From: Desulfuromonadaceae bacterium
GTDB lineage: Bacteria; Desulfobacterota; Desulfuromonadia; Geobacterales; Pseudopelobacteraceae
Assembly (NCBI GenBank): GCA_028688955.1
Contig: JAQTXD010000019.1
Span: 1 to 47,460 of the forward strand
Direction: 5' to 3'
DNA: 47,460 nucleotides
Made by a program: the position numbers and the translations under genes. How positions within the stretch are numbered: the first letter of the stretch is position 1; each line of letters opens with the position of its first letter. The notes under the pieces were generated by a model. That model had not been told where the DNA came from. It was given only the letters and a program-made list of their open reading frames with translations, and searched no databases. Positions 27,405 to 34,175 of this stretch are shown in pieces.

Positions 27405-29822
27405 TCAAGCTCGCATTTCGCCATACAGAGCCTGCTCTAGTTCTGTGATTGCTTCTGTGTATTTATCGACACCGCCGAAGATGCCTCGTCGAATCTGGGT
27501 CTTGGTACCGAATTTGTCAAATGGTGGCAGCTCCAGAATTTTGACATCTTCTATGTCACTGATACCGTGGTCGGCATACTTCTCCAAGAGGGCTTCAAGC
27601 ACCGCTTGGGCCTGTTCGCCATACTTTCCGAAATAGTTGCGCTTCTTAACGTTGTTGGCCCGCTCCTGGCGTGACAGCGGCTTTTGGTCAAAGGCAACAT
27701 GAGCTATCAGGTCAAAAACATCGAAATCTTCACTGCCCGGAACCGCCTCCTGCAATGCTGCTAGCGGGATTCCCAAGTCTTTGAGCTCATCGATCACCGC
27801 CTGTTTCCGTTCGGACTCGCTCCAGCGTCGCAGAAAATCCCGCATTGAGCCGAATTGAGCTTGCAGGCTCTTTCTTATTTCGCCCTTCAGGAATACGCGG
27901 TAATCCTCAGTAATCAGATTTCCGTCTGCATCCAGAAACTGAGAACGTTCTATGGCTTTACGCACATCAACATCATTGATGTAATATTTGACGCGGCCTT
28001 CTCCTCCACCTCCGCCGCCACCACCAGGCGGGTCTGGTCCGAATGGCGGCGGCTCTGGCTCACCAACTACAGGAGGTGGGTCGCCTTCAGGAGGGACTAT
28101 TGGTTCGTCCGGTTTAGGTTCATAGATGACAACCGGGTCGCCATCGAATTTTGCATCGGCAAAGAGCCGGGTGGCACCTTTGAAGTCCATGATGGTGAAG
28201 TAGAGTTTCTGATAATCCTCACGAATACGTGTGCCACGGCCGATTATCTGTTTGAATTCGGTCATGGAGTTTATGTTTTGGTCAAGGACAATTAGTTTGC
28301 AGGTTTTGGCATCCACTCCAGTGGTGAGCAGCTTGGAAGTTGTGGCAATCACCGGAAAGGGTTCGTCATTGTCGATGAAATAGGAGAGCTGGGCCTTGCC
28401 TTCGTTATCGTCACTGGTAATGCGCATGACATAACGGCGGTTACTTGCCGCAGCAGGGATGATCTTTACCAGCTCCTGCCGCATACGTTCAGCATGGTCC
28501 TGGTCATCACAGAAAACGATGGTCTTTGACATGGGACCAATTGCCTGAAGATACTCCCAAATCCTGCCAGCAACGAGAGTTGTCCGCTTTTCCAATACCA
28601 TTGTGCGGTCATAATCCTTAGTGTTGTACTGGCGTTGCTCAACGACTTGCCCATGCTTGTCAGTTTTTCCTGATTCAGGGATATACCCAAGAGCGTCCGC
28701 ATCAGTAACGACTCGGATCACCTTGTAGGGCGCCAGAAAACCATCCTCGATCCCTTGTCTGAGTGAGTAGGTATAAATGGGTTCGCCGAAGTAGGTACTG
28801 TTACTGATTTCCTTAGTCTCTTTCGGGGTCGCGGTAAGGCCGATATGCGTGGCTTTATTGAAATACTGCAGTACCTCGCGCCAGGCAGAATCTTCATCGG
28901 CACTGCCGCGATGACATTCGTCAACCACAACCAGGTCAAAGAATTCAGCCGGGAACTGGCGGTAGATCTGCTGCCATTCTTCGGTACCGGTGACAGCCTG
29001 ATAGAGGGCTAGGTAAATTTCGTAGTTCTTTTTGACTTCGCGATTGGTGATCTTGTGCATCACCTCGCCAAAAGGGGAAAAGTCCTGCTGCATAGTCTGG
29101 TCAACCAAAATGTTGCGGTCAGCCAAAAAGAGGATGCGCTTCTTCTTTTTTGCCTTCCAAAGCCGCCAGATGATTTGAAACGCCGTGTAAGTTTTGCCGG
29201 TACCGGTAGCCATAACCAAAAGGATACGATCCTGACCTTTGGCAATGGCTTCAATGACACGGTTAATAGCCACCTTCTGGAAATAATATGGTTTCTTACC
29301 GCTCCCATCAATATGGTACGGTTGCGCAATCAGTTTTATAGCTGACGGTTCGACCAAGCCTTTCCACTGCTGATATATCGTCCATAGCTCTGACTGGCTG
29401 GGGAATTCTTCTAATTTAAGCTCTCGTTCGGTAGGTTGGGTCAATCCTGTTCGATCATGGAGAAGAAAACCATCACCGTTGGAACTGATGGCAAAGGGAG
29501 CATCCAACATCTCTGCATATGACAGAGCTTGTTGCATGCCATGACCTATTGAAAACTTGTTTTGCTTTGCTTCAACGACTGCAATGGCTAGGTTCGGGTA
29601 GGCATAGAGAACATAATCTGCCCGCTTGGGGCCACCCTTGGCATCCGGGTTTTTGATACGCGCAGCCATCGTGCCACGCACAGCAACCCTGCCTTCAGTG
29701 AGCTTAACTTCCTCACGAAATTGGCTCTGGACCCAACCAGACTGTAGAATCGCCGGAGTTATGAACTTGCTGCAAATATCCCGTTCACTGAGTTGTTTTT
29801 TGTCCATAGGGTCTTTCCCCAT
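27405..29822 (-). CDS. hsdR: Type I restriction endonuclease subunit HsdR (EcoEI-type)
   Basis: An 805-residue motor/nuclease. The N-terminal nuclease core is Asp69...Glu84-x-Lys86 in ADYVLYAYPNLAIAVVEAK. The SF2 helicase follows with Walker A ATGTGKTY (about 206-213), DECHRG (motif II, DEAD-like) and QIIGRGTR (motif VI). A Pro/Gly-rich linker (about 595-635, including eight glycines in a row) and an EcoEI-type C-terminal domain complete it. The start is 29822 or the ATG at 29807 (MDKKQLSE). It cleaves DNA remote from unmethylated sites when HsdMS is bound. Confidence 0.93.
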   Translation of the reverse strand: MGKDPMDKKQLSERDICSKFITPAILQSGWVQSQFREEVKLTEGRVAVRGTMAARIKNPDAKGGPKRADYVLYAYPNLAIAVVEAKQNKFSIGHGMQQALSYAEMLDAPFAISSNGDGFLLHDRTGLTQPTERELKLEEFPSQSELWTIYQQWKGLVEPSAIKLIAQPYHIDGSGKKPYYFQKVAINRVIEAIAKGQDRILLVMATGTGKTYTAFQIIWRLWKAKKKKRILFLADRNILVDQTMQQDFSPFGEVMHKITNREVKKNYEIYLALYQAVTGTEEWQQIYRQFPAEFFDLVVVDECHRGSADEDSAWREVLQYFNKATHIGLTATPKETKEISNSTYFGEPIYTYSLRQGIEDGFLAPYKVIRVVTDADALGYIPESGKTDKHGQVVEQRQYNTKDYDRTMVLEKRTTLVAGRIWEYLQAIGPMSKTIVFCDDQDHAERMRQELVKIIPAAASNRRYVMRITSDDNEGKAQLSYFIDNDEPFPVIATTSKLLTTGVDAKTCKLIVLDQNINSMTEFKQIIGRGTRIREDYQKLYFTIMDFKGATRLFADAKFDGDPVVIYEPKPDEPIVPPEGDPPPVVGEPEPPPFGPDPPGGGGGGGGEGRVKYYINDVDVRKAIERSQFLDADGNLITEDYRVFLKGEIRKSLQAQFGSMRDFLRRWSESERKQAVIDELKDLGIPLAALQEAVPGSEDFDVFDLIAHVAFDQKPLSRQERANNVKKRNYFGKYGEQAQAVLEALLEKYADHGISDIEDVKILELPPFDKFGTKTQIRRGIFGGVDKYTEAITELEQALYGEMRA

Positions 29823-29850
29823 TTATTTAGCGAGTATTTCAATTATGTTG

Positions 29851-31197
29851 CTAACTGATATTCTTAACTACAGTCTCCCAATATCCACCCTTTTTAGGAC
29901 CAATTCGCCGAATTCTGCCATCTTTCTTCAGATTAGCCAGCTGCATTTCAATCGCACGCAACGATATGCCCAATCGCTCAGCAATCTGCTGGGCAGTTAC
30001 GAGTTTATCCGAACGAATCGCCGCAATGATTTCATCCGAAGTTTTTACCGAAGTTTTTACCGAAGTTGTCAGGGCAGTTTCGGTAGTAACAGCCTCAGCA
30101 TACTTCCGCTTGAAAGTCACAACAAACTGAACAGTTCCCACTTCCTCAAACTCGGTAGCAGGCTCCCGCTCAAGGATCATCTTGATACCACGGCCCCATT
30201 TTTCGATCCGATGACTTCGCTGGAACAGTTCCGCCAGTAACTCATTTCTACGGGCAGAAACCATCTTCTTCTTGATGGAGTCGATGGTTAGTCCACCATA
30301 CAGTAAGCCAGGACTTCTGATCTCAACCCGATCCTTGAAGATGGCAATATTGACAGAATCATATTCACGATAGTCCCGATGACAGAAGGCATTGATAATA
30401 GCTTCGCGAAATGCTTCACGGTCAATTTCGGGGACATCCACACGCAATAGGCCATCCAGCCGCATGCCGATGTTGATGTGCTCCATGATATATTCCTCGG
30501 CTTTACCGATCAGGTTGAAGGCATCACCGTAGAAGTCCTTCATATCCAGGGTAACGGTAGTGTCCAGCGTACCGAAGACAGCACACCGCAGCCTGGCATT
30601 TGGCAAGAACTTCTCAGGCTTACGGGCAAAACAGAGAACGGCGGCATTTAGCAGTTTGCCGCCCTTCACAAGATTCAGTTTCTCAAGAGAGTTGGGGATA
30701 GTGTCATATGGGAGGGAACATAGTTTGAGAAATGATTTCAGCTTACTGGCACCGATGTCTTCAAAGGTTGCCTTATCGCATACCTCAGTATCCCATCTGA
30801 GCCGATCACGATTCTTTTCAAGAATTAGACGTTCGAGTTCCTTCGCACTTAACTGGCGATCTTCATCACCGACGCGGATATAAGGTCGGCCATAAGCATA
30901 ATAAGGGTGCTCATTGCCTTTGACCTGCACCTTGATACAGTGCTTGCCGTCAACGGCCACCTGCTCGACAGTGGGGTAGACCTTTGGTTCAATATTCTCT
31001 GAAATGGCCTTGGAAACATCCCTCATCGTTTTTTCGGAAACTTGCTGGCCGGAAACCGTGCCATCATTTCTGATTCCGAACCAGACTTCACCCCGCTGAT
31101 GCTTGTTCAGCATTGCCACAATAGAGATTACCGCCTCTTTCAATTCTGAGGTGGATTTCTTCAGTTCAATGTTTTCCGTCTCTTGAAATTTAGTCAC
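29851..31197 (-). CDS. AlbA_2 / HATPase_c_4 DNA-binding ATP-utilising protein
   Basis: A 448-residue Schlafen-AlbA_2-like protein: N-terminal AlbA_2 domain (ETENIELKKSTSELKEAVIS, GEVWFGIRNDGTVSG), then ATP-binding GHKL-type region (INAFCHRDYREYDSVNIAIF, LYGGLTIDS) and a C-terminal winged helix (VTAQQIAERLGISLRAIEMQ). It starts with GTG; a stop lies just upstream in frame, so no longer start exists. Two in-frame 12-base repeats (30037-30060) encode VKTSVKTS in the linker. It is 28 bases before hsdR and is probably the first gene of the array. Such genes often neighbour type I systems as regulators or accessory defence factors. Confidence 0.82.
   Translation of the reverse strand: MTKFQETENIELKKSTSELKEAVISIVAMLNKHQRGEVWFGIRNDGTVSGQQVSEKTMRDVSKAISENIEPKVYPTVEQVAVDGKHCIKVQVKGNEHPYYAYGRPYIRVGDEDRQLSAKELERLILEKNRDRLRWDTEVCDKATFEDIGASKLKSFLKLCSLPYDTIPNSLEKLNLVKGGKLLNAAVLCFARKPEKFLPNARLRCAVFGTLDTTVTLDMKDFYGDAFNLIGKAEEYIMEHINIGMRLDGLLRVDVPEIDREAFREAIINAFCHRDYREYDSVNIAIFKDRVEIRSPGLLYGGLTIDSIKKKMVSARRNELLAELFQRSHRIEKWGRGIKMILEREPATEFEEVGTVQFVVTFKRKYAEAVTTETALTTSVKTSVKTSDEIIAAIRSDKLVTAQQIAERLGISLRAIEMQLANLKKDGRIRRIGPKKGGYWETVVKNIS
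30037..30066 (-). repeat. In-frame tandem repeat in the AlbA_2 gene
   Basis: CGAAGTTTTTAC occurs twice back to back (30037-30048 and 30049-30060), followed by a partial third copy. It encodes repeated V-K-T-S in the linker before the winged helix; length variation by slippage would keep the frame. Confidence 0.7.
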
Positions 31198-31781
31198 TAT
31201 TTTTCACTGGTTATCTGGATTGGTAAAGTGATTCTTAATACCAGAAATTGCCCCAAATAGCCACCGGAAAGCCTCTTCATTAACGGTTATAGACCAATAT
31301 TTAATCAAACATTATTTATCAGGATCTTTTTAATGCGTGGGTGCAACCAGATTCCGACTAGTAAGTCGTAACTGACAGTGTGGGTTGCGGCAATTTATTC
31401 CATGGCCCGCAAATTAACCAAAAGTGGGTCTTTTTATTCAGAATTTCACCTTTGTGCACTATATCATCAAGAATACGTCTGTCATTCAGTTTCCCGAACA
31501 GGTTCAGCTCAAACTCAGCTCGTGACACCTGATGCTCTTCGTGTTCCAGATGGCGCAAGAAGCGGGACACCATAGCCTCTGGGCTACATAGCCACTAAAA
31601 CCAGGCAGATAATCAGGTCCTGTTCTCCCGGTGACAATTGCGGCCAAGGCGATGGGTAGCAGTGGCTCAGGCGGATCTGCAAATTCCTGGCGCACGCTCT
31701 GTGACTGTCAGAGGAAAAGCTGGAAGAGCGACCGCAAAAAATGGTAGATTTCCTGTTAACTACAAAATTTTCCGGAATAAC
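31198..31781. other. Region upstream of the defence array with decayed fragments
   Basis: No intact gene. The minus-strand frame 31358-31573 contains FLRHLEHEEHQVSRAEFELN then LFGKLNDRRILDDI, which resembles the C-terminus of AbiEii/AbiGii-type nucleotidyltransferase toxins. An adjacent minus-strand frame (31504-31695) reads EFADPPEPLLPIALAAIVTG, of unknown origin. The promoter of the array should lie near 31200-31300 on the minus strand, but I see no strong hexamers. Confidence 0.4.
31358..31573 (-). pseudogene. Possible remnant of an AbiEii-like nucleotidyltransferase
   Basis: A 71-codon frame whose N-terminal part (HLEHEEHQVSRAEFELNLFG) resembles the HLEHEG..VSRAEFE..L..KL segment near the C-terminus of AbiEii-type toxins, as I remember the family. 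An in-frame TAG lies upstream and the catalytic domain is missing. The identification rests on this short segment only. Confidence 0.3.
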
Positions 31782-32129
31782 ATGATGACACTGATAATGT
31801 TGCTGGTGGTGCTGGCGGTAATCACGCTCCCTTCGATCATCTGGCTCTACGCCCTGGCAGACGCAACGATAAATACTTTCAACTCTTTTACCACGAAGAT
31901 TATCTGGATTCTGGCCCTCTGTTGCTTCCCGCCTGTGGGAACAGTGCTCTATTACCTGATAGGTCGCAGTCAGCGGAGGACCTTCTACCCGGTCGGGAGA
32001 TTCGTGCTCATCGGAATCCTGCTGTTTCCGATTGTGATGACTATCGCGTATTACCTGCAGTCTCCAGAACCGAAAACGTATATTGAACCGTCAGTACCAA
32101 CATCGCCGTCAAAATCTATTCAGATATAG
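31782..32129 (+). CDS. PLDc_N-domain membrane protein
   Basis: A 115-residue protein with three hydrophobic helices (about 1-20, 40-60, 70-90) and the phospholipase-D-nuclease N-terminal domain pattern WILALCCFPPVGTVLYYLIG followed by RSQRR. These small proteins have no catalytic residues and an unknown role. I start at the tandem ATG at 31782 because the open frame upstream is composed of unrelated sequence. It ends in a Pro/Ser-rich tail. Confidence 0.7.
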   Translation: MMTLIMLLVVLAVITLPSIIWLYALADATINTFNSFTTKIIWILALCCFPPVGTVLYYLIGRSQRRTFYPVGRFVLIGILLFPIVMTIAYYLQSPEPKTYIEPSVPTSPSKSIQI

Positions 32130-32229
32130 GCGCCAATCTGAATCAAGACCGCATGCTGTGCCAACGGCCACCCTTATTAACGGTTACCACGAGAGTTGTT
32201 AGCGGAAATTTTCCTGAGAGGAGTACCCT

Positions 32230-32610
32230 ATGAATGTGAATCCGGTCGGCTGGTTTGAAATTTACGTGCAGGATATGGTGAGAGCCAAGGCCTTCTATGA
32301 AGCGGTGCTCAAGACTCAACTTGAACCTTTGGTGAGTCATGCCCTCCCAGAGCTGGAAATGTGGAGTTTTCCGGCTCAGCCTGACCGCTGGGGTGCCGGT
32401 GGTGCCTTGGCCAGATTGAAGGGGGTGCCGTCGGGCGGCAACAGCACGCTGGTCTACTTCAGTTGCGAGGACTGTGCAAATGAAGTGTCACGGGTTATCG
32501 CTGCCGGTGGGCAGATTGATCGGGATAAATTCTCTATTGGCCAATACGGGTATATTGCACTTGTCGTTGACACCGAGGGGAATATGATCGGCCTGCATTC
32601 CCTCACCTAA
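32230..32610 (+). CDS. VOC-family (glyoxalase/bleomycin-resistance-like) protein
   Basis: A 126-residue single-domain VOC protein: GWFEIYVQDMVRAKAFYEAV at the start, then the central beta strands and ALVVDTEGNMIGLHS at the end, which carries the usual metal ligand Glu. GAGAGGAG precedes the ATG by seven bases. The substrate cannot be inferred. It is 32 bases ahead of a DUF6933-like gene on the same strand, probably as an operon. Confidence 0.85.
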   Translation: MNVNPVGWFEIYVQDMVRAKAFYEAVLKTQLEPLVSHALPELEMWSFPAQPDRWGAGGALARLKGVPSGGNSTLVYFSCEDCANEVSRVIAAGGQIDRDKFSIGQYGYIALVVDTEGNMIGLHSLT

Positions 32611-32642
32611 GCATTCATCATCCAAGGAACAGGATCAACGTC

Positions 32643-33146
32643 ATGATATTTCACTGTACCAAAGCTCTTGCCGTCAAGCTGCCGGAAGTTTCGAAGGCCC
32701 CGCTTGCTGATAACAACCCGATCGGCAGCTGGCATGCCCACCTGCATGTCATCGACCGGCGCCGGTGCGTCATGTTCTGCCACGATACCACCCGGTTCAT
32801 CCTGTTTCAGGCCGGACTGAAGAAAGAGCAGTTCCACCGTTTGGGGCAACTGCATAGGGAGTTGTTCAGGTTTACTTTGGTCTCTATGGGGGTGCCTGAC
32901 AGCAGTATCAAGCGTGTTGAACTTGCGATGGGTCCTGCAACATTCGATACAGCCACTGACAGATCAGTGCTCGGCACCCTGAATCAGTCACGCAGCGACT
33001 TCGATCATTTCATCAATGATTATCGCAATATTCTGGAAGTTGATCCGGTAATTGCCGCACGCTGGCTGAATCATAGGCCTTTGACCGCTAGAGGCACCTG
33101 GCTGTGGCCGGACAAGAGTATGCTCGAACTGGTAGGAAAATTATAA
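32643..33146 (+). CDS. DUF6933-like protein
   Basis: A 167-residue protein starting MIFHCTKALAVKLPE, with SWHAHLHVIDRRRCVMFCHD and TRFILFQAGLKKEQFHRLG, the pattern of DUF6933-type proteins. The function is unknown. It follows the VOC gene and ends in front of a decayed region. Confidence 0.72.
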   Translation: MIFHCTKALAVKLPEVSKAPLADNNPIGSWHAHLHVIDRRRCVMFCHDTTRFILFQAGLKKEQFHRLGQLHRELFRFTLVSMGVPDSSIKRVELAMGPATFDTATDRSVLGTLNQSRSDFDHFINDYRNILEVDPVIAARWLNHRPLTARGTWLWPDKSMLELVGKL

Positions 33147-33148
33147 GG

Positions 33149-33211
33149 ATGGCAGATACTTGGATAACTGACATCACCCATTTTCTCAATGAAGATGGTG
33201 AATGTCTGTGA
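33149..33211 (+). pseudogene. 20-codon remnant of a transposon-associated protein
   Basis: AAGG lies directly before an ATG that reads MADTWITDITHFLNEDGECL and stops. The segment recalls the start of small proteins carried next to IS91-type transposases. The rest is missing. Confidence 0.3.
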
Positions 33212-33301
33212 GCGTCTTGTCCCACATGTTCTTCATGCAGTAGCCAATATTGCCATCATGCCCAGCCGCACCAGAATCTAGGGGGATGGGACGCAAAATA
33301 A

Positions 33302-33341
33302 AAAGCCGCTAACAGTCCAAATCAAAGCTGTTGGCGGCTTT
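33302..33341. terminator. Strong hairpin after the VOC/DUF6933 genes
   Basis: AAAGCCGCTAACAG and CTGTTGGCGGCTTT form a 14-base stem with one G-U pair around 12 bases. A-rich sequence on the left gives a T-run in the minus direction, so it may terminate in both directions. Confidence 0.65.
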
Positions 33342-34015
33342 CAATAGTTTATGTATGGTTAAAAAATTATCAAAACAGCCTTGTCTGTTCTCTTGATAAA
33401 TGCAACTACCCCCAGCGAACAGAAGGCGATTGTCAAATTTAGGACGTCCCTACCCGATCAGCCTTTAGTGCGGCAGCAGAACCTCACATAGACCGTTGTG
33501 AACCTCCAAAATCCCACCAATCTCCTGACGAATCACTCTCCCTCCTCGATCCCTCGTGCCTCCGATGGGCAACACTGTTCCATATATCATCGGCAATCCT
33601 CCATGCACCGGAATCCTCATCAGACCGCCTTTCTCCAAACCTTCGCTCTCTATTCTTGCTGAACTTTCCGCGACTTTCTCCAACGCTCATCCCTATCATC
33701 TCAGTTCACCTCACTTGATCTTGTTGGCAGAACTGCATATTTGAAGCTGTCATCACTACACATCCAAACTCATAATATCCGGTGGCGTGTCCTCTGGCAT
33801 ACGAACCTCCTGTAAGTGAACAATCAACTTCCACATTCCCTGTCGGTGCAGATCTTCCTGAAAATAAACTAAAAGTAGTGTACCTGCCCCCACAGTATTA
33901 TATTCAGCCTAATACAAAAAAACAGTCTGTTAAAAAAAAATTATTCGGAGTAGAATACACAGGATAATCGTTTATTAATGAAATATCTTTACATTCCGTT
34001 TTGGGTCCTCCTCGA

Positions 34016-34175
34016 TCAACCCATCAATATCACGGCAAAGTGGTCATCATCCCTCATGTCAAGACATTCCATGCTGCTTGAAGCGGTATCGACGTCATTT
34101 TTAAGTTTTTTCGGGTAAGCTTGCCATCTCATTCAGGTTGACTGCATTGTCTTCCACAATCAGGACTCGCAACAG
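34016..34175 (-). pseudogene. Relic of a receiver domain once fused to the histidine kinase
   Basis: In frame directly after the kinase TAA the sequence reads LLRVLIVEDNAVNLNEMASL, a receiver-domain start. After a frameshift it continues NDVDTASSSMECLDMRDDDH and FAVILMG, with Gly in place of the phospho-acceptor Asp, before a TGA at 34016. The second half of the receiver is gone. The kinase was evidently a hybrid that lost its receiver. Confidence 0.72.

Larger units (their letters stand above)
33147..34015. other. Decayed intergenic stretch
   Basis: It holds a short remnant frame at 33149-33211 (MADTWITDITHFLNEDGECL), a hairpin at 33302-33341 and several 60-72-codon frames with no ribosome binding site. 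The frame 33465-33683 on the minus strand and 33782-33967 on the plus strand are the most coding-like, but I cannot support either. This is the likely right flank of the accessory island. Confidence 0.4.

Noticed and set aside
27990..28080. Run of Gly/Pro codons in hsdR, considered as a frameshift or repeat expansion
   Set aside because: The frame is intact on both sides and Pro/Gly linkers are usual between the helicase and C-terminal domain of EcoEI-type HsdR.
29626..30240. 204-codon plus-strand frame
   Set aside because: Antisense to hsdR and the AlbA_2 gene; no family features.
13650..33350. Direct repeat of the tRNA-Ser 3' end as a right attachment site
   Set aside because: No matching copy was found by eye within the window.
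33465..33967. Frames of 61-72 codons in the right flank
   Set aside because: Mutually overlapping on both strands, with no ribosome binding site or known motif; kept only as part of a decayed region.
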